Assembly (NCBI GenBank): GCA_947579605.1
Contig: OX388313.1
Location: 1 to 64,000 of the forward strand
Length of the DNA stretch: 64,000 nucleotides
DNA from: Athripsodes cinereus
Taxonomy: Eukaryota > Arthropoda > Insecta > Trichoptera > Leptoceridae
Direction of reading: 5' to 3'
Part shown: one piece after another, positions 1-10,874 of the stretch
Layout of the letters: each line of letters begins with the position of its first letter
Numbering within the stretch: position 1 is the first letter of the stretch
Notes under the pieces: model-generated
Seen by the model: the letters and a program-made list of their open reading frames with translations, nothing else
The model's database searches: none
What the model was told of the DNA's origin: nothing
Translations under genes and position numbers: made by a program

Positions 1-1135
1 CGCAGAGAAATTTTTTGGTACTTTATTTATCACATTTTTTCCCCATTTAGAAAAAAATATTAAGATACTTTAAAAAAACGATTTCTTGAAAAAATAATTA
101 TAAATAAATAAACATCTTTTGATAAAAATCTACAAGAATACTTATTATTGAAGAGATTTAAATATAAAAATAAAAAAAAAATGTAAAAATACCTCAAGAG
201 GACGTCCACGCAACTGCTGGAACGCTTTGTTACTAAAAGACAAAATCATGAATTTCCATGTCTTCCAATGTTGCCAACGCTCTAGTAAAAAAAATACGGC
301 ATTGCTAATTACGAAAATGGGTTAAAATATAACCCAATGTCAGTTCTTTACATTTCAGAAAACTTTGTTACGATTTTTATAAAAACATAGAAGATATTTG
401 AAGACAAATACAAAAAATTGGTTATTTGAAACTCTAGTCTAATAATTTGAACACGTCTGTAAACGTTTCCTTGCTTGTAAATAAATTTAGAAGTAGTAGA
501 AACATAACATTTATATGAAATACTTATGTGTGGATTTCATTAGAAACTTTTGGTACCTACCCATGTATTGTTATTAAAGTATATATTATTATGTACACGC
601 CGCACCATTCTGTCAATTATTATTAAAGCTACCAATAAACACTAACCTACCACTCCCCTCCTCCATCCCTCACCATCCCTCGTCCCTGATTGATAGTTCC
701 TTCTAAAGGAAAGGTGGCAGAATGAGGGGAGTGGGGAGGGGAGGGCGTGAAAAGAGATACGTTTTTTTCATATTAAAATAAAATTATAAAAGTAAAGACC
801 GATATCGATACGGATACTAAATGGAGACAGGACCAACATAAAGCAAGGCTATGCAGGTACATTACAATAGCTGTCTATTGGTATCTGTCTACCTACATAG
901 ATAGATATTATATTAATACAACTATACATAGGTAGGTACGCAACTTGACTTTTGAAATATCATCCGTTTAAAATTTCTACAATTTTATCATATTTTTATT
1001 TGCTAAGCATATTTGTTGTTTTTGTTAAAAAATATATATTTGCCTGTAATCACGGTTTGCTGTATTGACTTAATTTTTATTGTTATGTTTGTGATTATGT
1101 TATTCACTTTCTGATAATGTTCTTTTTCTTGCTGA
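1..1135. other. AT-rich sequence, no gene seen
   Basis: No reading frame here looks like a protein. There is a C-rich patch near 650-690 followed by a G-rich patch near 720-745, plus scattered TAGGTA-type motifs. The right end (from about 1020) is the target into which the LINE at 1148-4420 inserted. Confidence 0.7.
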
Positions 1136-1176
1136 CTCTCTGTTTGTACTATACTATACTATACTATACTATACCC

Positions 1177-4100
1177 TCACGCCGTGTCCCAAGTGGGGTA
1201 GGCAGAGAGAACGGAACGCCAAACAGATCTATCTTTACACACTTCCTTCGCTTCCTCCACATTCATACAGTTCCTCATACACGCACGTCGGTTCCTCTTA
1301 CTCAACACGCGGCCGTCCTTGAGAATTTGATCCACGTGATCAAGCCACGTGGTTCTCGGACGCCCGCGTTTCCTCACACCCTTTCTTTCAGATAAGTATA
1401 TCCTCTTTGTCATTCTTACCTCGTTCATTCGTTCAACATGCCCAAACCACCGTAGTTTATTCACGCGCATTCTGTCCACAACACTCTTCTTGCATCCGCT
1501 CATTCTTCTAATATCCTCATTCTTCACTCTATCACGCAGCGTTTTACCAACCATTCTTCTCAACGATCGCATCTCTACTGCATTTATTCCACTTTCGTCC
1601 TTCTTCAACCACGTCCATGTCTCGCTTGCATACGTAAGTGACGGTACCAGAATGGTATTGTGCACCAGCATTTTAGCCATGTTCGACACATTGTCATTGC
1701 TGACAATGGGTCGAAGTGCACCGTTTATTCTAGCACCGGCCACTTTCCTTCTTTCAATGTCCCTATCGCATCTTCCATCCCTCGTAAACATACTTCCCAA
1801 ATATACATACTCACTTACTTGCTCCAAACATTCGTCACCAACTTTAATCTCGCAAATCGTTTTTTCATTCTCTCTTTCAAAAACAAGAACTTTCGTCTTC
1901 ATAACATTCATTTTCAAACCATTCAAATTGCAACTATCATACACACACGTAACAATCTCTTGTATGTAAGTCCCTTTCACTCTCAGCCATTAACACCAAA
2001 TCATCTGCGTACATCAATGCATTCACCCGAAACCCATTCAGCTCGACACCAACATCCATCTCTTTCACAGGTCGCATACAGTAGTCGAAGAATAGGTTGA
2101 ACAGCCACGGAGACATGACACAACCTTGCTTCACTCCTTTGGTGAGGACAAACCACTCCGAGAGAGTGTTATTTACCCTCACGCAAGCGGAGCTTCCCAC
2201 GTAAAGTGAAGATATTGCGCGGATCAACCGGCTGCTCACCCCACACTCCGACAACACGCGCCACAACCTTTCCCGGTCCACTCGATCATATGCTTTCTCC
2301 AGATCCACGAACGCACAAAAAAGCCTCTGGTGTTTACCCAGATACTTCTCTATAACCATTCGCAGGGAGAAGATCTGATCGGTGCACCCTCTGCCATTCA
2401 AAAAAGCTCCTTGCGCATCCCATATCTTACACTCAGTTATCTTTCGTACTCTCTCAATCAAAATTCTACCATACATTTTTTTTTTTTTTTTTTTTTAATT
2501 TATAAATTACAATTTATTTGTTTTACAAAAAATATTTTAAATAATGTGACATATGTTTCGGCTGCAATGCCATAATCATACTAAAGTGCTTTGTCTTGTA
2601 GGTGAGTCTTGTGTGTTGATGGTTGGGAGGAAAAAACCCAGTTCTTAGTATTGTTTTGTTGGTGTTTGTTTGAAGGGTGACTATGAGTTATTTTTGTAAG
2701 TTGTTTGTAGGGTGACTATGAGTTATTTTTGTAAGTTGTCAGTTTCCCTATTGAGCTCAGCAAGCTAATAGCCCGATAACTCCCGCATTCAAGTCTAGAG
2801 CCTTTCTCTTTGTACAGGGGGCAGATGATAGCCCTCCTCCAATCCTCTGGTGTAACACCTTCTCTCCAACAATCGTTGAAAAGCTCCAAACACCACGCGA
2901 GAGCCCCCGGTCCACCAGACTTGATGAGCTCAACAGCAACACAATCATACCCTACAGCTTTACCGCACTTCGCTTTTTTTAATGCGTTCATAATCTCATT
3001 CATGTCTATCATATCGTTTTCATTCACACTGCTTTCACTGTCGTCATACTCATTTGCAATTGTACCATCACATTCAAACAGATCTTCGAAATATTCCTTC
3101 TATCTCCGTAACACACATTCATCATTCACTAACACACATCCATCCTTGTCTTTTATCCCTTTCATACTGTTCACACTTGAACCCGTCCTCTTTCGTTTCA
3201 CTTCCTTCCAAAAAATCTTCATATTTTCACTCGCATACGTAGACAATTTCTCACATTCTTCATCTTCAAGCATTTTTTTCTTCATTTTCACAACTTCACG
3301 CACTTCCTTCTTGCATGTCTTGTAAACTTCTTTCTTTCGCTCTTTTTCACATGTGTCATACTGTTTCACACTCAGTAAGTCTTTCCAAGCATTCTTCTTC
3401 TTATCTACAGCTTCTTTCACATCATAATCCCACCATGCATCGCCTTTCTTACGTCCAACTTTAGCTTCACCACATGTTTCTTTCGCACTTCCTACAAGCA
3501 CACTTTTTAAGACATCCCACCTTTCATTCATCGTTAGATCATTCTTTTTGTTCGCACTCAGCTTCTCATTCACAGTTTTTACATATTCATTCTTTACACT
3601 CTCATCTTTCAGTTTTTCGACTCTCAATCTCATAGATGGCGTGGACTTTTGTGTTCTCGAACGCCAACCGGAGAATAGATTTATTCTTGAGACGACAAGA
3701 AAATGATCCGTCTCCAGCTTAGCGCCTCGATACACTCTAGTATCCGTGGTCGCCTTCCTGAGACGAGAGTCCACACACACGAGGTCAATCATCGATCTTT
3801 CATTCCCTCTCTCCCAGGTATACATGTGGATCTCCTTGTGGGCGAAAAAGGTATTCGCCACAAAGAGATCCATCTCCAAGCACACGTCAATTATTCTTTT
3901 GCCGTTATCGTTCACTCTACTGTCTCCATTCATTCCCAAAACAGTTTCAAGTTCATTCCTCCTAACATTCACCCATCCATTCAAATCACCTGCCAAGATC
4001 AATCTTTCATTTTCTTTTTTATCTTCTGCAATCTTTCTCACGCCATTCCAGAACTCTTCCTTTTCCGTCTCTATGGCATCGTTCCCAGGACCATACCCAA

Positions 4101-4404
4101 CTATGAGTAAGATCCTAGTCATCCCCACTTTGAAACGGATCCAGATTAGCCTGGAACTTACACATTCATACCCTTTCATACATTCGCTCATTCTTTCCGA
4201 TAGAAAAGCACCCACACCTTGACATGCGTGTTGTGTATCTGGAACACCAGACCACAACTCGATCCTTCCATCACTTTCTTTAATACCACACCCTTTCCTC
4301 TTCGTTTCGCAGACACACAAAACATCCAAATACTTATCATTCATCATCTCTAAAATTTCGTCCGTCTTTCTCACCATCCCTCCTCTCACATTCAAAACTC
4401 CCAC
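1177..4404 (-). pseudogene. LINE endonuclease-reverse transcriptase, broken copy A
   Basis: Read from the right, 4404-3100 is an apurinic-type endonuclease domain with CETK, GDLNGW, SMIDLV and TDHFLV motifs. The frame then hits a TAG at 3100-3102 where copy B has a tryptophan codon. Reverse transcriptase resumes (3099-2741: PEDWRRA, YRAISLLSS), is interrupted by a roughly 265-bp insertion, and continues from 2475 to 1177 with AFVDLEKAYDRVD, KGVKQGCVMSPWLF and YADDLVLMAES. A net 4-base gain relative to copy B near 1950-1965 causes a frameshift. The C-terminal tail has WFGHVERMNE and RKRGRPRTTW. The element cannot make a working protein: one nonsense codon, one frameshift and one insertion. Family role: target cleavage and reverse transcription of the element RNA. 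Confidence 0.85.
2476..2740 (-). mobile_element. Short poly(A)-tailed insertion inside LINE A
   Basis: This piece interrupts the reverse transcriptase frame between the GKL (2741-2748) and YGRIL (2461-2475) codons, which are adjacent in copy B. On the minus strand it ends in about 20 A residues (plus-strand T run at 2476-2496), so it is a retroposed tail of a LINE or a SINE. It carries a direct duplication of about 29 bp (roughly 2675-2703 and 2711-2738). The source family was not recognised. Confidence 0.65.
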
Positions 4405-4432
4405 CCTGCATTCCGCTCTCCTCTCTGTTTGT

Positions 4433-4818
4433 TGTTTTTGTATTTATGTAAGAAAATTGTTTGTATTACTTGTACATGAGTCATTGTAATAAAAGGTTTT
4501 TATGCCGTTGAATGTATAAATAAATAAATAAATAAAAAAACAGATTTTGTTCTATTTGTTTCTGGCAACAATATAAAGTACCTACAATTTTACATCCAAA
4601 TACATTTAGGTAAGGGTAAAAAACATGACATTATGTTGTTAGTATTTACCTTATAAATCCGTTTTATTTATTTTCGTATATGAAAAATTTATTTATTTAT
4701 TTATTTTATTTATTCATTCTTTACTGTACATTGATAAAAAACAATTACATAAAAGGTATACATTCAAATTAAATACAATCAATATACAGAGGGCGAGTTT
4801 ATCGCAAAGGCGGGATCT
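4433..4818. other. LINE 3' tail-like and AT-rich spacer
   Basis: No gene. A stretch at 4433-4536 ends in tandem AATA units, as LINE tails often do. With the sequence left of copy A it was one continuous piece before copy A landed in it. A run of ATTT units follows at 4687-4712. Confidence 0.4.
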
Positions 4819-4826
4819 CTTCCAAC

Positions 4827-6670
4827 TAGGGAATCCAATCCCGCATTAAAATCGCGATCCCGCAAGACTGCGGGATTGAGGTCATCAGTCCCGCGGATCC
4901 CGCGGGATTGAGATTTTTTAATAAAAAAAAATGTTTCAAGTAGATACTTAGTTATTTAAAAAAATATATCAAATAAAGACGAGTAAATTTAAGTTTTTTT
5001 TATTATTATGCAGCTTTTTTACTTATATTACTAATTAACAAGTGGAAATAATGATGTTTTAGAGGTATAAATAATCAGCTTCTTATAAGGAACAATATAA
5101 GTCAACATTTCACCTCATGGATTTGAAATTTGTATGAGCAATTGAATATATTTATTAGTTTCGACTTTTAGAGGCATAAATAATAGTTTTTTTTCTGATA
5201 ATACTATGGAAGAAATGATAAGTACCTAACGTTTCATCTTTTAGATTTGATCTAATCTTGTTGCATAAATAGCCAGCGGCGAAAAAAAGCACGTTCAGCT
5301 TCCACGGTATTAGGTAAAGTTTACTTGGCTATCAATTCTGTACGGAGACTGTGCTCCAATTCATCTTCTAGTATAGGCGAAGGCTCATCATTTAATAGAT
5401 TCGATAAAGGCGTGACTTATTCATCGCCATTGTCATCAACTTGTTGGTTTTGAGTTTCAGGTTGTACCTGCGAGTCTGACAACAGTCTCTCGATTAAACA
5501 CTTCATTCAGTTCGAAGTGTAACTTTGCTTAAATGAAAGAATGGAACGTCCACCACATTTGTAGATCCTGAATCTTTTTCTTGATATTTGTTAGGATTTT
5601 CTAAGCACAGCAGCACGACAGTCATTGATGTGCAGCGTTATTATATCCGGCGAGATAGCGACACTTCAAGTTCCTGGCTTAACCTGGTATTTTGTCGATC
5701 CAGTTTGCTTATCATGAAACGCAATGTGGTTTCTGCAGAAACTAATGTTGCGTCCTCGCGGCATAAGACATTTACAGCAGGCTTCACTGGCTCTAAAGCT
5801 CGTTCAATTTTACTAAATGTTATAAATTCTTCATCAGTGAATGAAAATGAAGAATATGTCAGTTTAAGATCAATAAGTGCTTAAAGAATGTACTGTTTGA
5901 CTTGGATGAACCTCGATCACATTGATGCGAGACTGTTCCAGCGCATTCGGCAATCTAGGATCAGCTGTAATTCTTCGATAAATTGTGCTTTAATATATAT
6001 TTGCAGAAGATCATTTGTTACTGGAGATTTCGAACTAAAAAAGCTTGACAATTTTCCTGACTTTTTGAATAAGTAAATACAAAAAATGGTATAAGTTATA
6101 ATGATTTTCATTGCAAAATCTATTGGTCTGACAATACTTATCTACCTGCATTGTGGTAGCAACTCTCCTTCTTGAATGTCTTCCTCTACCGAAAAATCAC
6201 CTTTCTCGTCATCATCATCTTCATTTTCATTATCACTCCCACCATCCGGTCTATTTTCGAGTACTTCAACTTGACTTTATTTTCTTCTTCTTGTCTCTGA
6301 TTGCATAGAACTTCAAGAACAGCGAGTTGCAACCCATGTGTAAAGCATAACTGGTGGTGCGCTGATAATAATCTCCCAACTTTCTTCATGACTGCTGCAC
6401 CATCGGTTATTGCTGTGATCACATCTAACTTTAGGAAACTCTAATTATTTTCCATACAAATTCTATAGAAAAGTCACGAGATCCAAGGCAAAGTAGTTAA
6501 TTAACTTATCATTGAGGCTGTGCTAGGTTTAATAAATAATCAGAACGTCGTCTGAGCCCATTCTTAAATATTTTCTCCAGTCCCGCAAGCGTGCGGGATC
6601 CCGCATCAGTAATCCCGCATTTCTGATCCCGCATTTACGGGATCCCGCTTTTGCGGGATTGGATTCCCTA
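4827..6670. mobile_element. hAT transposon remnant with TIRs and 8-bp TSD
   Basis: Both ends carry the inverted repeat TAGGGAATCCAATCCCGC (left end from 4827; its complement ends at 6670). The 8-mer CTTCCAAC flanks it at 4819-4826 and 6671-6678, the 8-bp duplication typical of hAT elements. Both subterminal regions are packed with GCGGGAT/ATCCCGC motifs in both orientations, probably transposase binding sites (inference). The interior has a decayed transposase on the minus strand. Confidence 0.9.
5240..6425 (-). pseudogene. Decayed hAT transposase
   Basis: Several minus-strand fragments match, in order, the intact transposase at 43575-45585: 6422-6300 (ITDGAAVMKK, HHQLCFTHGLQLAV), 6030-5917 (LQLILDCRMRWNS), about 5880-5640 (CREDATLVSAETTLRFM, KLDRQNTRLS) and about 5330-5265 (a C-terminal dimerisation remnant around VEAERAFF). 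Frames change between fragments and stops intervene, so it is non-functional. The N-terminal BED finger was not found. It is related to, but clearly older and more diverged than, the 44-kb copy. Confidence 0.8.
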
Positions 6671-7119
6671 CTTCCAACTAACCCAAAAATTCTGTAAAAT
6701 AGCCCGTATACCTACAGCCGTCTAACTCCTAGACTCGGTGTGTGCTATCAAAATGATATCTTTTTACAATATAATTGAAGTACCTACCCACAGTGAATAT
6801 CATCAATATTCTTATATATTATAAAAGGAACTGGTGTGTGTTACAACACTTATAACTCAAGAATGGCTGTACCGATTTGAATGATCTCTGATTTGTTGGA
6901 TTCTTCTCCGCCCGGAATAAACTATAGGCTATTAAAACATCTTACAAATTCACGGTAAGAAAAAATACGAAGAAAATTATTTACGCCATACATTTTTAAT
7001 TTCAAAAATAAAAACAATATGGAGAGTTATGGCGCTGTAAGCGCTACCACGTCGCCTGTTGCATTGTGCTAAAATAATCCTTATGTTCTGCTGTATTAAG
7101 AATCAAATTACTATATGTA

Positions 7120-7176
7120 ATCATAACATAACATAACATAACATAACATAACAAAACATAACATAACATAACATAA
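7120..7176. repeat. (ACATA)n microsatellite
   Basis: About eleven tandem pentamers of ACATA/AACAT with one interrupted unit. This is a simple repeat and is distinct from the CCTAA telomere unit. Confidence 0.9.
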
Positions 7177-7629
7177 CAATCAATATGAACATAGCGTGTC
7201 AAACTGATGAATTAATATTTTTTTACTATAATCTGTCACATAAATGTGGACGTGCACAGATTAAAATATTTGAAATTGTATTTTATTATTGCAGATGGTA
7301 AACTATTATTGAACCATAAATTGTGTTATTAAAGATGAAAATAAGAATGTGTTCATGTAGTTCTGATGCAAGATTGTGTTGTGAAATTTGTAGGCAGAGA
7401 AGAAAAATTACGAAGAAAATTATTTACGCAATACATTTTTGATTTCAATAAAAAATGCAATATGGAGAATTATACAAAATCAACGATGAAGTTTTTTTTA
7501 CAGATTGGTCTATTTACAGAATAATTTCTGTATATATTTTCAAATTAGAATCGTTATCCACACAATTCAACAACTGTGGTTCTGATATTTCAATTTTGAA
7601 AAAATCATGGAAAGAATTTTTATAAATCC

Positions 7630-9070
7630 ACACATAAATATTTGAGTCCGTTCGTATGTATGTATGTATGTATGTATGTATGTCCTTAATGGACTCGGAA
7701 ATTAGGAAAGACCGAAGTAAAATAATACACTCTATACAAGGTCTCATCTTCTGGGCAGGTTTAAGGCTAAAAACATTTTAAATATCTTACGTATTGATAA
7801 AGATATTTTAATTTTAATGCGACCATGTCACAAAATTAGCAACAAAATGTATGTAAAATTAATGCAAGATTTAGTAAAAAGCAATATTCACAGTCAAACA
7901 TTTTTCATTGTATTGAATTAATATCAAAATGGATGTAACAATAAATACAACAATTCTGAAACTAAATATTTAGGGTTCATTTTCGTAATAAAATATCGTG
8001 TTTGCTAATGAGAAAAGCTCTTGAATTACGTGAATATAAATTGCATATTTTTGACATATTGGGCTATTTTCATAATGGAAGACATTATGAAACCATAGAA
8101 AACTATACTGTAGAATAATAATAGTTTTACCTATAAAATCCATAAACAATGTTAAATGATTTTCAAGGAGTGGGAACCTATTTATTTTCACCTAATATTT
8201 TTTTACATAAATTATGAAATATTTGATAGTAAAATATTCTGAAATATTGAAGGATGCAGATAATCCATTTTTAAGGTTTTTTGGGAATAAAGAGTAAATA
8301 CTTAGGTGACAATTTATTCTTGACTTTTTTTTAATTTCATAGCAAATACCCATTTATGCACTGCAAACCAAAAATACAAATTCGAATGTGGACAATTATA
8401 ATATTTTAACATTGCCTACAATTTTTTGTTGTTGTTAGTACTTTTTTTTCCATGTAGGTGCCTACTTATTATTTTTTTACATAAATGTGAACATCTGAGG
8501 TGTCAAACTTCAAGATTTTTCAATGGGAAGAGGTTTTTAGCACTTTTTTCGATATAGGTACCTACCTATTTTTTTTACCTAAGTATGGGCATGTGAGGTA
8601 TCAAACTTCATGATTTTTCATTGGGAAGAGTTTTTCAGCACTTTTTTCGATGTAGGTACCTACCTATTTTTTTTTACCTAAATATGGGCATGTGAGGTAT
8701 CAAACTTCATGATTTTTCATTGGGAAGAGTTTTTCAGCACTTTTTTCGATGTAGGTACCTACCTATTTTTTTTTACCTAAATATGGGCATGTGAGGTATC
8801 AAACTTCAAGATTTTTCATTAAGAAGAGATTTGCAATGCTTTTTATGATGTGGGTACCTACCTATTTATTGTTACTAAGATATGGGCATGTAAGGAGTCA
8901 AAAATTAAGTTTTCTCATTGGGAAGAGCTTTTTACTTCTTTTATCCACATAAGTGCTTACTCCATTTTTTTTTCAATAAGATTTTGTTGTTTTAACCCAT
9001 GTATTTGCAAGGTTTTCTATTTAATCAAACCCGAGCGATGCCGGGTTACATACGCTTGTTTAAAATAAAT
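7630..9070 (+). mobile_element. Helitron-like repeat X, copy 1
   Basis: This begins near a GTAT tetranucleotide run (7650-7683) and ends in a GC-rich fold ACCCGAGCGATGCCGGGT at about 9027-9045. The same sequence occurs inverted at 18492-21805 (copy 2), and its first part recurs at about 25985-26345 (copy 3). In copy 2 the fold is followed, ten bases on, by CTAG, a Helitron 3' end. The middle is a tandem array (see 8430-8960). No coding capacity was recognised; reading frames conserved between copies look like by-products of repeat similarity. Confidence 0.55.
8430..8960 (+). repeat. About 99-bp tandem array inside repeat X
   Basis: Roughly five units, each with the motif GTAGGTACCTACCTA, a T run, TATGGGCATGTGAGGTATCAAACTTC and TTTTTCATTGGGAAGAG in succession. 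The middle units are nearly identical and the outer ones diverged. A matching array lies in opposite orientation at about 18600-19020. Confidence 0.85.
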
Positions 9071-9164
9071 AGATTTAAACCTACATAATTATATTACGTA
9101 CAGCAGATAATTTATAAACAAATCTGAGTTAAGTTAATTGTCTAACATAAATTGTTCATGTTGC

Positions 9165-9306
9165 TAGGTGGGGCGCGGAGGTAGCACTTTTGCCTTAGAG
9201 TCACGAGGTCCCGGGTTCGATTACCGGCCAGTGAAAAGTGAAGAATGACCTTTTTCAAATTGTCCTGGGTCTGGGTGTAACATATTATTTATTTATTTAT
9301 TTATTA
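9165..9306 (+). mobile_element. tRNA-derived SINE
   Basis: The head has RNA polymerase III box A-like sequence (GGCGCGGAGGTAGCAC, about 9172-9187) and a box B (GGGTTCGATTAC, about 9213-9224), as in a tRNA gene. It does not continue into a tRNA acceptor stem. The body (GTCCTGGGTCTGGGTGT) and an ATTT-repeat tail at about 9283-9305 fit lepidopteran SINEs. It is not a functional tRNA. Confidence 0.75.
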
Positions 9307-9307
9307 T

Positions 9308-9712
9308 GTGTGTATAGTGCATTGTATATGTGTGTATCGTCGCGTTAGTACCCATAATCATCATCATTATCATCGCCCTCAACATTCCTCTCGGGAGCAC
9401 AGGGCAGAAACCAGCCTCCTCCATTCAGAGCGTCTCTGTGCCAATTGCGTCACCTCTTTCCACGACATTCCTTGCGCTCTGATATCGTTATCATAGGAAC
9501 GGTGTATTGTGAAAGAGGGACGCCCGGGCCGACGGAACCTCTGCGGACGGAAGAACAGTGCTCTTTTTGGCCAACTATCATTAGGCATTCTCAAAACATG
9601 TACCAGCCAGGACCATCGTCTCTCCTGTATTACGGAGATTACAGGTCTCTGCTGGGTGCGCCGGCGCACAGCATCATTTGTAACATGTTCATACCATTTG
9701 ACATCCAAAATC
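9308..9712 (-). pseudogene. LINE RT C-terminal fragment, family D, copy 1
   Basis: On the minus strand the protein reads RILDVKWYEHV, RRRTQQRPVISV, WSWLVHVLRM, RRPGRPSF and WKEVTQLAQRRSEW. This is the tail downstream of the catalytic reverse transcriptase core of a non-LTR element. The 3' end (left) is an ATC-type microsatellite near 9355-9372. The copy is 5'-truncated near 9712, where similarity to copy 2 (56290-56895) stops. A third, diverged copy is at 26749-26960. Confidence 0.8.
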
Positions 9713-9775
9713 CTACCCATAGTACAAGATTCATAATCTAGTTTGGGACTAGCTCGATGGGTGTGAATTGTCTAT
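9713..9775 (+). repeat. LINE 3'-UTR-like repeat, inverted to 59362-59412
   Basis: The segment holding GACTAGCTCG and GTGTGAATTGTCT recurs as its inverse complement at 59362-59412. It looks like the 3' tail of a dispersed non-LTR element. Nothing codes here. Confidence 0.55.
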
Positions 9776-9999
9776 GTAAAAAAAATTAACGGAACTTATG
9801 AATTATTAATTCTACATATGGCAACAATTTCCTCATGATTCGAAAATATTACTTATTCTATGGAAAAAAGTACTAGACAACGGGTGGGGGCGCTAAACTG
9901 CGAAAGTTCCAAATGAATTTTATTTTTTTACACTATACCTACGACGACACACTTGAACAGTTACGGGAGTTTGTAAAGAGATTAATAATATTAATCATT

Positions 10000-10206
10000 C
10001 ATAAAGTCAGTGGGAGAGGGCAGAAGACCGGTGGGCCGCCCTAGAAGAAGCTGGCAAGGGCAGGTGTCGAATCTGTGTGTTGAAAGGCTTGGTTTGGGGT
10101 GGCCAGAGGTCCTGGAAGCAGCGATAGCAGGGGTTCTCTGAAGGAGATACCTAGGGGCAATGGGACCCCGACTGAACTAGGACAGGGAGAAGAAGAAGTA
10201 TGTATG
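10000..10206 (+). pseudogene. LINE RT 3' fragment, plus strand
   Basis: One frame reads GRPRRSWQGQV, then CVERLGLGWPEVLEAA before a stop near 10140. A Gly-Arg-Pro-Arg-x-x-Trp tail is typical of RTE-like reverse transcriptases. It is followed by an AGAAGAAG stretch and a short GTAT repeat. Only the last 45 or so codons remain. Confidence 0.6.
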
Positions 10207-10309
10207 TAATCATTCATTGATTCTTAGGCGGTACGAAGTTCGCTGGGACAGCTAGTATATAATATAATACGAGTAAGTATGTTATCCTAGACACAACTCT
10301 TAGTACCTA

Positions 10310-10540
10310 CCAGTGCTGGGCAAAAATCAATTGTAGAAACAATTGACAATTAACAACTAAATTGCCAGTTTTTGAAATTGAACCAACAATTGAAATTTCA
10401 ATTGTTAATTGCGAGTAGCCGCAATTTACAATTGATTAGTTGTAATTGTAGAACTTTGCAATTACAATTGATTAATTGTTAATTGTAAAATGCATAAAAA
10501 AAATAAACAATTAACAATTAAAAAAATTTGAAGTAATGTG
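10310..10540. repeat. CAATTG/TTAATTG-rich self-complementary repeat
   Basis: The stretch is dominated by CAATTG, CAATTGTTAATTG and TAATTGTAATT motifs in both orientations, so it can fold on itself. It starts with CAGTGCTGGGCA, a pattern seen at ends of some hAT-type MITEs (from memory). I could not fix both ends or a TSD. Confidence 0.4.
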
Positions 10541-10621
10541 TATGTTTGAAACTAACCGGTATCCGGCCTTCCACATCTATGTATCTATACCATCATGACA
10601 TTTCCCACATATGGGGTAGAC

Positions 10622-10669
<48 letters not shown>

Positions 10670-10874
10670 ACCTTCACCAATGATGGTGTTCCCGGTCAGT
10701 CTCAAGTATACCTATATGTATTTACGTATTTTTTTTTTTAAATCAACATACATAATATATACACATATACACACATACATATATACATATGCACACACAC
10801 ATACATACACATACACGCATATTTTTTTTTTTTTAATAAAACTTAGTAATATAAAATCTCACCATCCTAAAAGT

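Larger units (their letters stand above)
1148..4420 (-). mobile_element. RTE-like LINE, copy A, flanked by 12-bp TSDs
   Basis: The element lies on the minus strand, 5' end at the right. The 12-mer CTCTCTGTTTGT occurs at 1136-1147 and again at 4421-4432, exactly at both edges, which is the target-site duplication expected from target-primed reverse transcription. The 3' end (left) has no poly(A); it ends in a run of the pentamer ACTAT (1148-1174, plus strand). The copy is 5'-truncated at the start of the endonuclease domain. Related copies in this window are B (23777-25561) and C (53394-53913). The clade assignment (RTE-like) is from the look of the protein and the microsatellite 3' end, and is not certain. 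Confidence 0.85.
6810..10255 (+). mobile_element. Candidate Helitron (Y), with nested repeats
   Basis: The left part, from TC at 6810, resembles the common lepidopteran Helitron 5' end (TATATTATAAAAGGAA, then a GGCTGTACCGATTTG segment near 6865-6880). The right part ends with a short GC-rich fold and GACAGCTAG at 10248-10255, the Helitron-style CTAG end. No Rep/helicase gene lies between, so it would be non-autonomous. It is not sure that these two ends belong to one element, because other repeats (7630-9070, 9165-9306, 9308-9712, 10000-10206) lie between them, and the base before TC is T, not the expected A. Confidence 0.4.

Noticed and set aside
1349..2100. Long plus-strand ORFs over LINE A (and similar ones over B, E and the telomeric LINE)
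   Set aside because: Antisense shadows of the reverse transcriptase genes.
7970..8191. ORF resembling another at 21273-21647, suggesting a conserved gene
   Set aside because: Both lie in inverted copies of the same Helitron-like repeat, with no domain and AT-driven composition.
9165..9240. Possible tRNA gene
   Set aside because: Box A and B are there, but no closing acceptor stem is visible and a SINE body with an ATTT tail follows.
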